Assembly: GCA_947466075.1 (NCBI GenBank)
Contig: CANIBP010000037.1
Location: 1 to 64,000, forward strand
DNA length: 64,000 bases
Direction of reading: 5' to 3'
Source of the DNA: Verrucomicrobiaceae bacterium
Lineage (GTDB): Bacteria > Verrucomicrobiota > Verrucomicrobiia > Verrucomicrobiales > Verrucomicrobiaceae
Below, piece after piece: positions 1-8,840 of the stretch; within the stretch, counting starts at the first letter, position 1; each line of letters opens with the position of its first letter. The notes below the pieces were generated by a model. That model did not search any database. It was given only the letters and a program-made list of their open reading frames with translations, and was not told where the DNA came from. Made by a program: the position numbers and the translations under genes.

Positions 1-129
1 CCGTTACGTCCTGATCGACGCGAACCGCGCGCCAAAAAACGAAGGCCGAAGTCCTATCAATTACTAACTGCCCCGCGCCACAAGTTCCAAGAAATCCCCC
101 ATCGTGAACGCTACCGTGCTGCTGCTTAA
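1..129 (+). CDS. IS4-family transposase, C-terminal end (partial, cut by window edge)
   Basis: Frame 1 is open from the first base to a TAA at 127-129 and encodes 42 residues. The segment is very basic, with RPDRREPRAKKRRPKSYQLL near its start and a KFQEIPHRERYR-like tail. An Arg-Glu-Pro-Arg-Ala then Lys-Arg-Arg-Pro-Lys pattern is typical of the extreme C-terminus of IS4-group DDE transposases, which cut and paste an insertion sequence. The catalytic DDE core lies outside the window, so activity cannot be judged. It is the only plus-strand gene before 48 kb and lies head-on to the last gene of the secreted-enzyme run. The call rests on recalled family pattern, not on a search. Confidence 0.72.
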   Translation, partial: PLRPDRREPRAKKRRPKSYQLLTAPRHKFQEIPHRERYRAAA

Positions 130-168
130 CCGAGTGCCATTCATGTCAGGCATTTAATGCCAAAAGAG
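130..168. mobile_element. probable right end of the IS4-type element
   Basis: These 39 bases separate the transposase stop codon from the stop codon of the ceramidase-like gene. They contain a small perfect palindrome, GGCAT-TTA-ATGCC, at 149-161. The terminal inverted repeat of the element should lie here, but the left end is outside the window, so the exact boundary and any target duplication cannot be set. Confidence 0.4.
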
Positions 169-1644
169 TCAGGGCTTGGCCACTGGAAACAGCGCCTGCA
201 TCGCACGCACGGCTTGATCCACGAGAATCTGCCCGCCTTCCGGTCCGACTTTGTTCACGTGAGGCAACCCGCTGTAGCTGCCGCCTTCGATGGCGAGCGC
301 GGTGGGCAGATACATGCCGCAGCCATTCGTGAGCTGGAGCACAAAGGTCTGCTGTGCGGGGCTGCGGGCCTTCATCTGGATGCCCCAGTCGAGATACAGC
401 TCAAAGGTATTCGTGGTGATGGCGATGTCGCCGAGGCGCAGCACGTGGAGCACCATGTCGTAAGGCGGTAGCTTGTCAGCCTCTTCAAAGCGCTTCACGA
501 TGCCCTGTTCGAGTTTCAGCATCGTGAGGACACGGTTGTCCGGCTTCTCGACGACGCTGTATTGCGTGATGTTCTTCTTCGCGTCCTCATATTCGCGTTC
601 GAGGATCTTGCGCGGCGGCAGCGGCAGGTCTTCAACGATGTGGCCGAAGGGTGCGTCGGTGCGAATGTCGGCCTTCGCGGCATCGATTGTTTCCAAAACG
701 GCATTGCTGATGCGGCGACCGAGTTCCTGCTGACGCGTGAGGCCGCGCAGCTTGATCATGCGCGCCTCGGCGTCCTTGCGATACTGCAGATGCGGCGATT
801 GATCGCCCGCAGCGCTGCACCAGCCGAGCACGGTGAGGTCAGGCTTGTTCAATTTGGCTTTCAACTGCTCGCGTGCGTCGTGCCAAAAGTCGGCGTTGAG
901 CGCGCTGCGGCTCTCCACTTCCTGCGAGGGGCACGCGACATTGATCGCGACGGCTTGAAGCTGCTTTTCAGCATTCCAGAAGAACAGCGTCTCGATTCCC
1001 GAGTCGGAGCCGGCTTCCAAGTGGCGGAAGCGCGCGTCGTTGGTCTTCGCATACATTTGAGCGTGACCATCGGCAAAGACGGAGCGGCGGTTTTCGCCGA
1101 TTTGCGCGAATCCGAGCGCCCAGCTCACGCCACCCGGCTTGCGGCTCTTCCAGGCCTGCACGGCGGCCTGCGAGAGTCGCTCGACGAGAAACGCGGTGTA
1201 TTCCGCCGGCTGCATCACGCCTTCCTTCGGGATCGGATAAGTGATCAGCGTCTCCTCGGGAATCGCCGAGGTCACCGGCGCGGTGTGCGTGTGCGTGGCG
1301 GACACGATGACCTTCCGCACATCGAAATCGGGAAGCAGCGGCTTCAGATGCTGACGAAACTGCGCGAGCACGGAGTGATGAATGCCCACGAGGTCACAGG
1401 AGATGAAGATGGCTTGATCCGCTGCCTTGCCAGCCTCGATGGATTCGAGCGCCACCGCAGCGGCGATGATCGGAGCTTCGACACTCTGCGAAATGCGCGT
1501 CGCAAACTGCCCCGCCAGCGCCACGGGCCGGTCCGGCGTGATGCTGACCGTGGCGGAGCCGATGCGCAGTTCCGCAGCCTCTACAAAGGTGGATGACGTG
1601 TGGCAAAGTAGAAGACTGGCGAGGATGGGAGCGAGGAGTTTCAT
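169..1644 (-). CDS. secreted neutral/alkaline ceramidase-like protein
   Basis: The 491-residue protein starts with a Sec signal peptide (MKLLAPILASLLLC, cleavage near AEA). The body opens with RIGSATVSITP, the usual start of the neutral/alkaline non-lysosomal ceramidase N-terminal fold. It carries SATHTHTAP near residues 116-123, matching the conserved metal-binding CATHTHSGP-type motif of that family. True neutral ceramidases are longer (about 650 residues or more) and hydrolyse N-acyl sphingosine. In PVC genomes this shorter form is common and its substrate is unknown, so ceramidase activity is not implied. It is the last gene of the long minus-strand run, 56 bases after the esterase gene. 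Two further members of the family are at 18093-19406 and 61775-63127. Confidence 0.82.
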   Translation of the reverse strand: MKLLAPILASLLLCHTSSTFVEAAELRIGSATVSITPDRPVALAGQFATRISQSVEAPIIAAAVALESIEAGKAADQAIFISCDLVGIHHSVLAQFRQHLKPLLPDFDVRKVIVSATHTHTAPVTSAIPEETLITYPIPKEGVMQPAEYTAFLVERLSQAAVQAWKSRKPGGVSWALGFAQIGENRRSVFADGHAQMYAKTNDARFRHLEAGSDSGIETLFFWNAEKQLQAVAINVACPSQEVESRSALNADFWHDAREQLKAKLNKPDLTVLGWCSAAGDQSPHLQYRKDAEARMIKLRGLTRQQELGRRISNAVLETIDAAKADIRTDAPFGHIVEDLPLPPRKILEREYEDAKKNITQYSVVEKPDNRVLTMLKLEQGIVKRFEEADKLPPYDMVLHVLRLGDIAITTNTFELYLDWGIQMKARSPAQQTFVLQLTNGCGMYLPTALAIEGGSYSGLPHVNKVGPEGGQILVDQAVRAMQALFPVAKP

Positions 1645-1700
1645 GGCGTGGAGGAGATGTTACCCGGACAACGGGATGGAATGGGGAGGACATGTGTTCG

Positions 1701-3791
1701 TTACTTGCTGATCTTGCCAATCATCCTGCGGAGGTCGGGAAGGTCGTAGCGCCTCAGCACGCCATGCACGGTGTTCACGCTTTGATCGACCGCTTCCGTG
1801 GCTCCCACCAGCGATTCCCACGACGGAATCATCTCCTGGAGCGTGGTGGATTTGTAAGCGGCACGATCCAGCGCGGCGGCGTGGAGCGCGGGGATGGCGG
1901 CTTCGCCGATGGCGAGGAGGTGCACTTCGTCGGCCATCGTTTTCAACACGCGGGTCCAACGTCCGACATCCTCGGTGCGCATGCCGACGTAGCTCTTGCC
2001 CATGAGGTAGGCGGTGAGGATTTCGAGATTGTCGCGGCCAAAGCGACCTGCACCGAAGGCCTTTCGGCGGAGGCCGGTCTTGGTCTCGCCGATGCCGCGC
2101 AATTCGGCCGCGAGAACGGTGTGGCCTTGTTGCACGAGTTGCTCAATCGGCCCGCCCGGCGCGGCGTCGGCCTTCATGCTTGTCCCGTGAAGATAGAGCG
2201 TGGCCTTGCGGCCGGGTTTCTTCGGCACAAAGAGCAGTGCAGGAAGCTTGAGGCCGTCTTCCGCAGCGATGGCCACCTTGGTGATCGTGCAGGAGACGCG
2301 CTCGATGATTCCGAACTTCTCGATGCCGGGAGTCGTGTCATCCGCTCGCGCACTGATCGTCTCGCGGATGGCTTTCCGCTTCGCAACTTCATCCATGCTG
2401 TTCCAGGCACTCTCGCGGGACTTCCTGAGCGCGGTGGCGCTGTCCGCGTTGATTTGAAAAACGCTCCGCTCGCCCGGCATGAGGAGCACCTGGCCTTTTG
2501 GCGTGCATTGGAGTTGCTCGGGTGTCCAGTCTGGCAGGGTGAGCGCCCGCAGTTCGTCGTCGGTGAAGGAGTCAGGCAGGGATGGAATCTCGCGCACGAG
2601 CACATCCTTGCCGAGCAACCAGCGACTCATGAAACGAGTGACAGCCTCGCGCAGTTGGAGTGTGAAACCATGCGGCGCGTCGGGCGCTGCCATGTCGATC
2701 GTTTCCGGAGAACCCAGGCGTGAATAGAAGCGCTTCGCATCGCGAAACACCTCCCACGTTCCGCCGAAGTCAAAGGTCGCATCACGTGTGCCCGCGCAGA
2801 TGAGCGTGGGTTTCGGGGCGCGCATGATGCAGTAGTCCGCCTCGTCCATGCCGAAGGCGATCTGCCCAAAGATGTTCTGCTCGCCATCCTGCGGGCCTTT
2901 TGTCTCGATGAGTTTGACAAACGTGGTGAGATAGCAACCCGGTGCTGCGGCAACGATGCGATCGTCGAGCGCCATGAGATACGCCGTCTCAGTGCCACCG
3001 CCGCTGTTGCCGGTGCAGCCGATTTTGTCGGCGAGGATGTCCTTGCGGCTTTGCAGGTAGTCGATGACGCGCATGCCATCCCAGATGCGGAACTGCGCCA
3101 CATTCGCGCCGATCAGCGCGCTGCTGAGGCCGGTCGCCGTGTGCTCCGTCGTGCACATCAGCCGCACGTTGGGATGCGGCACCTTCACATGCGGCGCATC
3201 GTCGAAAACGGTGCGCTCCCTGGTCGTGTCGAGCATCTGGTAGCGCTCGCCCTGGCCGATGGGGTCGTAGCAAATCGCCGCCATGCCGTGGCGTGCCAGC
3301 AGCATGCAGATGAGTTGATACTGGCCCGCCGCCTTCCCCTCATGACTGTGCCCGCACGGCACCAGCACGGCAGGCCAAGGCGGCGGTGTATCCGGCAGGT
3401 AAAGATCGGCCGTGAGATGAAACGCAGGCCGCGTCTCCAGGATGATCTTCTCCACGCGATACCCTTTTCCATTCAAAGTGCCGGTGATCTGCGGGTTCAG
3501 TGGTGTGCGCTCCGGTAGCCCTCCGATACGTTCCAGGAAAAACTGCCGCCGCTCCTCCTGCCACTTGCGACAAGCGGCGGCGCTTTTGATCATTTTTTCA
3601 AAGGCCGTGCTGCGCTGCTCCGTCATCGCCACGAACTCGCGCGTGAGCCACTGTTCAAAGGCCTGCTCAGCCGTCGTGCCGCCGGCGGCAGGTTTGAAGA
3701 CGGTGAGGTCTTCAGCGCTGAGCGGGAGGGTCTGGGCGTTGAGCGCTGATGCGATGAGCAGCGTGAGAAGGAGAACGGTGATACTTTTCAT
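1701..3791 (-). CDS. secreted acetyl-xylan-esterase/dienelactone-hydrolase-like alpha/beta hydrolase
   Basis: The start at 3791 is preferred because it begins a clear signal peptide (MKSITVLLLTLLIASALNAQ). The open frame reaches 75 codons further upstream but with no secretion signal. The 696-residue protein has a helical N-terminal region with GGLPERTPLNP, then an alpha/beta hydrolase core: PCGHSHEGK, YDPIGQGER, a nucleophile elbow GNSGGG with Ser263, and a probable catalytic His in DAPHGFTLQ. The family includes carbohydrate acetyl esterases and uncharacterised hydrolases. Removal of acyl groups from glycans is an inference. The protein at 40927-43005 is a full-length paralogue with the same motif order, so this esterase type occurs near both ends of the gene run. 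Confidence 0.82.
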   Translation of the reverse strand: MKSITVLLLTLLIASALNAQTLPLSAEDLTVFKPAAGGTTAEQAFEQWLTREFVAMTEQRSTAFEKMIKSAAACRKWQEERRQFFLERIGGLPERTPLNPQITGTLNGKGYRVEKIILETRPAFHLTADLYLPDTPPPWPAVLVPCGHSHEGKAAGQYQLICMLLARHGMAAICYDPIGQGERYQMLDTTRERTVFDDAPHVKVPHPNVRLMCTTEHTATGLSSALIGANVAQFRIWDGMRVIDYLQSRKDILADKIGCTGNSGGGTETAYLMALDDRIVAAAPGCYLTTFVKLIETKGPQDGEQNIFGQIAFGMDEADYCIMRAPKPTLICAGTRDATFDFGGTWEVFRDAKRFYSRLGSPETIDMAAPDAPHGFTLQLREAVTRFMSRWLLGKDVLVREIPSLPDSFTDDELRALTLPDWTPEQLQCTPKGQVLLMPGERSVFQINADSATALRKSRESAWNSMDEVAKRKAIRETISARADDTTPGIEKFGIIERVSCTITKVAIAAEDGLKLPALLFVPKKPGRKATLYLHGTSMKADAAPGGPIEQLVQQGHTVLAAELRGIGETKTGLRRKAFGAGRFGRDNLEILTAYLMGKSYVGMRTEDVGRWTRVLKTMADEVHLLAIGEAAIPALHAAALDRAAYKSTTLQEMIPSWESLVGATEAVDQSVNTVHGVLRRYDLPDLRRMIGKISK

Positions 3792-3844
3792 GAATTGGAG
3801 GATAGAATGATACAGCGGTGCGGCGGCTATTTTGAACGCGAGAA

Positions 3845-3876
3845 AGTGGTCCGTGCAGTCCTCTTTGCGGACCACT
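3845..3876 (-). terminator. hairpin between the beta-helix and esterase genes
   Basis: AGTGGTCCG (3845-3853) and CGGACCACT (3868-3876) form a perfect 9-bp stem with a 14-base loop in the 103-base gap between two co-directional genes. Read on the minus strand, the stem is followed by a short TTTC stretch, so it could be a weak or attenuating terminator. No strong U-tract is present. Confidence 0.4.
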
Positions 3877-3894
3877 CTCAATGGCGACGTGTGT

Positions 3895-6800
3895 TCATGG
3901 TTTTTTCGGTTGCCGGGTGAACGTTGATGCTTCCAAGCCCACTGGTTTTCCGTCCGCCGCCTTTGCCAACGGATTGTCCGCAGTGGGGATGAAGTCTTTG
4001 AAATCAAGCGGCGCAAACGTGTTGCCCTCGCGGTGCATCTCGACTTTGCGCCACTCGCTTTCGTCGTTGTCGTTGCGCGGGACGAGGCGAGGTGTGGCGG
4101 CGATGCCTGGATTGCCGGTTCGGGTGTTCAGTTCCTGGCGAAACTTTGTCTGCATGTCGGTGAGCAGAAGATTCTCGCCGCGGTAGGTGGCGGGATCTTC
4201 GTGGCCTACTTGTTTGCCTTGGATGAAGGCGCTCTCGAGGATGCGACGTTGGTCGCCGGGAATGCGCGTGAAGAAGACGTTGTGGTCGCTGCGCAGGGCG
4301 TCGGCGTGCCAGATGCGCAGCAGCGAGTTGTTCACTTTGCTCGGGATGCTGTCGCAGACGAGGTTGTGGTGGAAATGCACGAGCACGTCCGGCGTGTCCA
4401 CGTGCGCGGTCATGGCGCGGATGAAGTTGTTGTAGAAGACGCAGTGGCGCACGGTGAGGTCAGGGCAGTTGCTGGCGCCGATGGCCTCGCCCATACCGTT
4501 GATGAAGACGCAGTTCTCGATGAGCAGGTTGCGCTCGCGGGAGGGGGCGACGAGCGTACCGACATAGCCCTCGATCTCGCGGCCGTCGTGGAAGCAGCGG
4601 CGGATGATGTTGTGCGATCCGCCGCTCATCTGGATGATCTGCCCAAGCTCCGGCGCGAAGCGGAAATGCCGGAAGCGCAGGCCGTCGATGATGATGTGAT
4701 GCTTGTTCGGCAGGAGGAAGGCATTGGCGCGGAACCGGTCGCTGCCGTCCATCCACACGGTCTCGCCGGGAGCTGTGGCAAACGTAATCGGTGTGCCGAC
4801 ATCACCACTGGAGCGAATGCGGATCGTTTCCTCATAAACTCCAGCGTGGATTAGCACGGTGTCACCCGCTCGAGCGGCGTTTGCGGCATCGTTGATGGTG
4901 GGGAAGTCGCTGGGCACATGCAGGGTGCGTGGTGCGGCATGATTCACTGCTGTGGTGATGGTCTGTGTTTCGTAAACGGCATCGCCGGTCTTCGCGGGCG
5001 GCTGATGCGTGGCAAAAACGCGCTCATCGTCTTTGCGACGTGAGGTGACGCGGAAAGTGTAAGCGGTGCCCGGTTTTAATCCCACCATGCTGACGCTGTG
5101 CTGGCTGCCGCGAGGTGTTTCGATCTTTGCAGCGCCCCACTCCAGCGTGGTCTCCGTGGCTTGCGTGGGCGTGTTCCATTCGAGCGTGGCAGTGGTGTCG
5201 GTGACGTCATGCACGATGGCGGAATCGATGGGCAGCGGGCGTGTGACCTTGAGCCGCAAAAACGGCCCGATGGTCGAGGCGTGCAAGCCGTGGCCGATCA
5301 GCGGAGAATCGGCAGGCAGGACATCTTCCGCAATCTTCGCCTCGACATTGGAATGCCTCCACACGTCGCGTTGGGAGACTTCGTCGAACGCGTGCTCGCA
5401 CCATACGTTCGAAACGAAGCTGCCGCGAGGCGAGTTCGTCACCGCAAGTCGGCCACGGACGAGATTGTGTTCCAAACGAAGTCCTGGAGCGCGATCCATC
5501 GTGGCTCTGTCGAGGACACAAAACTCCACTCGCAGTGCATCGCAACGCGCCGCATCCATCGCCTCGCGAATGTGCAATCCACTGAGATGCACATTCGTCG
5601 CATTGTTCAGCGACACGCGATTCACGACGACGCGATCATGTCCATATCGCCGAATGTCTGCTCCGCTGTTCGGCATCAGCGTCTCCGCATACTCGCCGGC
5701 CATGAGATAAACCGTGCTCGTCGCTTTTGCAGCACGTGCGAGCGTTTTCCAAGGCAACGCCTTCGTGCCGGGATTCGCGTCATCGCCTTTCGGTGAGACG
5801 AAAAACACGCCCTCCGTGCGGTAATCGTGATTCAGCACGTCTGCATACTTCGCCGCATCGGCAGGCGTGGGACCGGCGGGCATCTCGATATTCTCCGTTC
5901 CCGGCGGACGGTAGAACTTGCGCCCGATGCACACATTGCCGCGCTGCACGGCGTCCTTGAGAGCGCCTTTGATCATGACGCTCGCGTTGATGGCAAGGTT
6001 GTCGATCATCGCGCAGCCATCGCCGCCGCTGTAGAATGTGATGTCGTTCCGGCTCGTCCCCGCATCCGGCATGTGACCCTCCACACGGTTGCGCCGGAAG
6101 GTCGTGCCCGCCACTCCCCAGCCGACGATGTTGTTGCCGATGTCCACGTGTCGCGACCAATTGCCAAACGCCGTGCAATCTTCCACCACGCAGCCCTGGC
6201 CTTTGCCGAGGAAATGGATGCCGCCGCTGTTCAGATACGACACGCAGTTCCGCACCGTGCAGTGTTCCGCGTCCTTGAAAAAGATCCCCCACCGCGTGCG
6301 CGATCCATCGCGCTGCTCGTAGTCGCGATGGCTGAAGCCCGTGACGCTGATGCCGTCGAGGATCACATGCTTCGCGCCGCTGAAGAAAAGCCCGCTCGCA
6401 TTCGTCACCGAAGCGCCCATCGCATGGGCCGCCGGCTGCAGCGAATCCGACGTATGCACATACAGCAGCCCACTTTTCTCATCCTGATAGCAACTCATCA
6501 GCGAAAGCTCCACCTCCGCCGCGCTCATCTTCGGCTCCAGCGTGCGCAACGTGCTGCGCTCGAACACACTCTCCGCCTTCCGCTGCAACTCCGTGATAAA
6601 CACATGCCGCAGCCCTGGCGCAGCCTTGAAGTTGTTCAAATCGACATCGCCCCGCAACAACACACTGCCCGCCCGCGATGCGCGGATGGTAATCGGAGCC
6701 TCTGCCGTGCCTTGCAATGATGCACTGACTTGCTCGCGATACTCGCCTGGCATGATCGTGAGCGTATCGCCGGTTCTGAGCGCTGCCACGCCCTCGGCGA

Positions 6801-6903
6801 TGGATTTGAAGCCGCTGGAGCCGACGATGTGCTCGGTGGCGTGCATCACCTTGAGCTGTGCGAGCAGAAGGGTTGAGATGAGGATTGCGAGGCGGGTGGT
6901 CAT
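3895..6903 (-). CDS. secreted double parallel beta-helix protein (pectate-lyase-like) with FnIII insert
   Basis: The 1002-residue exported protein begins with MTTRLAILISTLLLAQ. Domain order as read: a first right-handed parallel beta-helix at about 25-340, with repeated short-turn patterns such as GISVTGF and NCVSYLNSGGIHFLG; a DUF1565-type opening at about 365-400 (FFVSPKGDDANPGTKALPWKT); a fibronectin type III-like segment at about 560-650 (TATLEWNTPT ... KPGTAYTFRVTSRR); and a second beta-helix from about 658 (PSDFPTINDAANAARAGDTV) to about 930. Such proteins are usually polysaccharide lyases, glycosidases or glycan-binding proteins. No lyase catalytic residue can be assigned safely by eye. 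Two helices in one chain suggest an old internal duplication or fusion. Confidence 0.82.
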   Translation of the reverse strand: MTTRLAILISTLLLAQLKVMHATEHIVGSSGFKSIAEGVAALRTGDTLTIMPGEYREQVSASLQGTAEAPITIRASRAGSVLLRGDVDLNNFKAAPGLRHVFITELQRKAESVFERSTLRTLEPKMSAAEVELSLMSCYQDEKSGLLYVHTSDSLQPAAHAMGASVTNASGLFFSGAKHVILDGISVTGFSHRDYEQRDGSRTRWGIFFKDAEHCTVRNCVSYLNSGGIHFLGKGQGCVVEDCTAFGNWSRHVDIGNNIVGWGVAGTTFRRNRVEGHMPDAGTSRNDITFYSGGDGCAMIDNLAINASVMIKGALKDAVQRGNVCIGRKFYRPPGTENIEMPAGPTPADAAKYADVLNHDYRTEGVFFVSPKGDDANPGTKALPWKTLARAAKATSTVYLMAGEYAETLMPNSGADIRRYGHDRVVVNRVSLNNATNVHLSGLHIREAMDAARCDALRVEFCVLDRATMDRAPGLRLEHNLVRGRLAVTNSPRGSFVSNVWCEHAFDEVSQRDVWRHSNVEAKIAEDVLPADSPLIGHGLHASTIGPFLRLKVTRPLPIDSAIVHDVTDTTATLEWNTPTQATETTLEWGAAKIETPRGSQHSVSMVGLKPGTAYTFRVTSRRKDDERVFATHQPPAKTGDAVYETQTITTAVNHAAPRTLHVPSDFPTINDAANAARAGDTVLIHAGVYEETIRIRSSGDVGTPITFATAPGETVWMDGSDRFRANAFLLPNKHHIIIDGLRFRHFRFAPELGQIIQMSGGSHNIIRRCFHDGREIEGYVGTLVAPSRERNLLIENCVFINGMGEAIGASNCPDLTVRHCVFYNNFIRAMTAHVDTPDVLVHFHHNLVCDSIPSKVNNSLLRIWHADALRSDHNVFFTRIPGDQRRILESAFIQGKQVGHEDPATYRGENLLLTDMQTKFRQELNTRTGNPGIAATPRLVPRNDNDESEWRKVEMHREGNTFAPLDFKDFIPTADNPLAKAADGKPVGLEASTFTRQPKKP

Positions 6904-6943
6904 GGGGTGGGTGATGGAGTTGTGGAGTGAGGGAGCCGTAACT

Positions 6944-8740
6944 TCATCGGTGTGCAGCGGATGAGTCCCGGCCCTCTGGGAAATCCGGTCCGCCGCCCGC
7001 GCCGTAACCGCCGCTGCTGCCGCGTTCGTCGGCGCTGATCCAGAAGGAGTAGAGATCGCCTTCGTCGAGGTGGAAGCGGAGGCGCACGGGTTTTCCTGAT
7101 TGAGAGGCGAGGTTGCCTTTCCAGTTCACGCGGGCGCGGGTGCTGTCGCCGGTGAACGGGATGCAATCCGCGAGAGTGAAACCTTCGACGGGCCTTCTAT
7201 CGGCATCGAGCACTTCGGTGCGCAGGCTGCCTTTGGCGTTCACAAAGAGATGCTTGCCGCTGAAACGCACCGGTTCCGTCGTGAGCACACCAGGGCCGCG
7301 CATGGAGACGAAACCATCGCGACGGAGTTTTGCGATACCCGTGGCTCCGTTCGCGTAGAGGCCGCCCCAGACGAAGTATTTCGCGATGTTCGTCGGATCA
7401 CCGGCGAAGGCTCCATACGGGAACAAAAGTTCGTCGCCGACGATGAGGCATCCGCCGCCGCAGGAGGAAATGTAGCCGCGCTCCCAGCTCCCAGGCTTGC
7501 CGGTGCCGCCGATGAAGGTTTCGCGATGCCGGCTCCAGTGGAATCCATCGCGGCTGAAGGCGACCTGCAAATCGGTGCGCTTCGGTTTGCCTTCGGCGGC
7601 GCATTCGTCGTTCGTCGGGCCGCTCAGAATCTCGAACAGGCCGAGCATGAGGCTTTCATAAGGTGTGGCGTCGATCTTGTAGATTTGCGCCAGCGTGGAA
7701 TTGCCGAGTTCGATGGCTGGGGAAGCTGCAGGGTTTCCTCCTGCATTTCCAATCTGTGGCTTCCCTGAATCTGTGGGCAAACCTTCTGGGACTTCGCTCA
7801 TCCAATAAACGGGCGGTCTTTCCTTCATCGCTTCACCTGCGGCGGAAAAGAAGTCCTTCGTCTCCCAATACGCCCGCGCTCGCTCGTAGCGACCATCGTC
7901 GTGCTTGATGTGGATGCGATGGCTGAAGATCCATACCTTGCGGTAGGGGTTGTAAAACATCGTCGTGTTGTCCTTCGAGTGTTTCGTCTGGCCGCGCAGG
8001 ATCCAGTGGATGCCATCGGGCGAGGCGAGCAGGAGCAGGCCGGGATTGTAGTTGTCCAGCTTCGTGCCGAGCGCGCCGGTGCGGCAGAACATCGTGGCTT
8101 TGAAGCGTTCGTCGGGCTTTGCCGCCTCGTGATCGAGCCAGACTGAGACCGTGTCGCGCCGCCAATCGTCGTGACCGCGCAGCATGACCTTGTTCGTGCC
8201 GGGAAAGACATCGAGCTCGGGCCGCTCCCATTGCAAACCATCGCGACTCACCGCCAGCGCGGTCGAATCATACCATCCCGATGAATACCAGAGCATGAAT
8301 CGCTTCGTCATCGGATTGTAGAAGCAACCATCGCTGAATGGCGCGGCCATTGGTGTGTGGGTGACGCCGAGTTCCCACGGCTTCTCCGGCTTGAGCACCG
8401 GGTTCGTCTCACATTTTACCGGCTGATGCCAAACGCGCTGCAACGTCGTCTCTGCGATGAGGAAATCATCGACAAACAATTGCCGTCCCAGGTCGATATC
8501 GATCACCGCAGGCTTCGTTTTCAAATACGGCGGCTCCGGTGGATCGCCGGGCTTCGAGAACGTCTCCAGCGGCGGTTTGCCCGAGTCCCCACCAATGCGC
8601 GGCGGCCACACGTTGGGGAGGACGATGCCGTTGGGCAGCGTTTCGCCGGCGTGGGCGCCGCATGGCAGCATGAGCAGCGCAAACCAGCGGTTTGTGACAC
8701 CAAGCCTTAAAAGGCGGATCAGGTGAGAAAGGAGTAACAT
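6944..8740 (-). CDS. GH32/GH43-like five-bladed beta-propeller protein, secreted
   Basis: The 598-residue protein has a hydrophobic N-terminus ending near CGAHAGETLP. After a Pro-rich stretch the propeller starts with IDIDLGRQLFVDDFLI, a phrase typical of PVC proteins annotated as glycosyl hydrolase family 32-like. Repeated blade signatures are visible: VSRDGLQWERP, LLASPDGIHW and FSRDGFHWSRH. It also has a KRFMLWYSSGWYDST region like the substrate pocket of five-bladed propellers. Enzyme activity is not established for this subfamily, and no GH32 WMNDPN nucleophile motif is present. The start lies 13 bases after an orphan signal-peptide-like mini-ORF (8754-8813). Confidence 0.72.
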   Translation of the reverse strand: MLLLSHLIRLLRLGVTNRWFALLMLPCGAHAGETLPNGIVLPNVWPPRIGGDSGKPPLETFSKPGDPPEPPYLKTKPAVIDIDLGRQLFVDDFLIAETTLQRVWHQPVKCETNPVLKPEKPWELGVTHTPMAAPFSDGCFYNPMTKRFMLWYSSGWYDSTALAVSRDGLQWERPELDVFPGTNKVMLRGHDDWRRDTVSVWLDHEAAKPDERFKATMFCRTGALGTKLDNYNPGLLLLASPDGIHWILRGQTKHSKDNTTMFYNPYRKVWIFSHRIHIKHDDGRYERARAYWETKDFFSAAGEAMKERPPVYWMSEVPEGLPTDSGKPQIGNAGGNPAASPAIELGNSTLAQIYKIDATPYESLMLGLFEILSGPTNDECAAEGKPKRTDLQVAFSRDGFHWSRHRETFIGGTGKPGSWERGYISSCGGGCLIVGDELLFPYGAFAGDPTNIAKYFVWGGLYANGATGIAKLRRDGFVSMRGPGVLTTEPVRFSGKHLFVNAKGSLRTEVLDADRRPVEGFTLADCIPFTGDSTRARVNWKGNLASQSGKPVRLRFHLDEGDLYSFWISADERGSSGGYGAGGGPDFPEGRDSSAAHR

Positions 8741-8753
8741 GAGGCCGGGTTGG

Positions 8754-8813
8754 TCATTCGGATGATGGCAGCGGCGCGAGCAGCAGGGCAGTGAGGACGC
8801 GGGTGAGTCTCAT
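8754..8813 (-). pseudogene. orphan signal-peptide remnant
   Basis: An ATG at 8813 opens a 19-codon frame (MRLTRVLTALLLAPLPSSE, then TGA). It closely resembles the signal peptide of the sialidase-like protein at 16951-18072 (MKPTRVLTTLLLAPLA). No mature protein follows, and the GH32-like gene starts 13 bases later in its own frame. The simplest reading is the scar of a deleted secreted-protein gene. A tiny leader peptide is the alternative. Confidence 0.5.
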
Positions 8814-8840
8814 TGTGATGAGTATCAACGTATGGTTCCC

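Noticed and set aside
562..1596. Plus-strand open frame of 344 codons opposite the ceramidase-like gene
   Set aside because: The minus strand has a signal peptide and a THTH metal motif. The plus frame has no recognisable feature.
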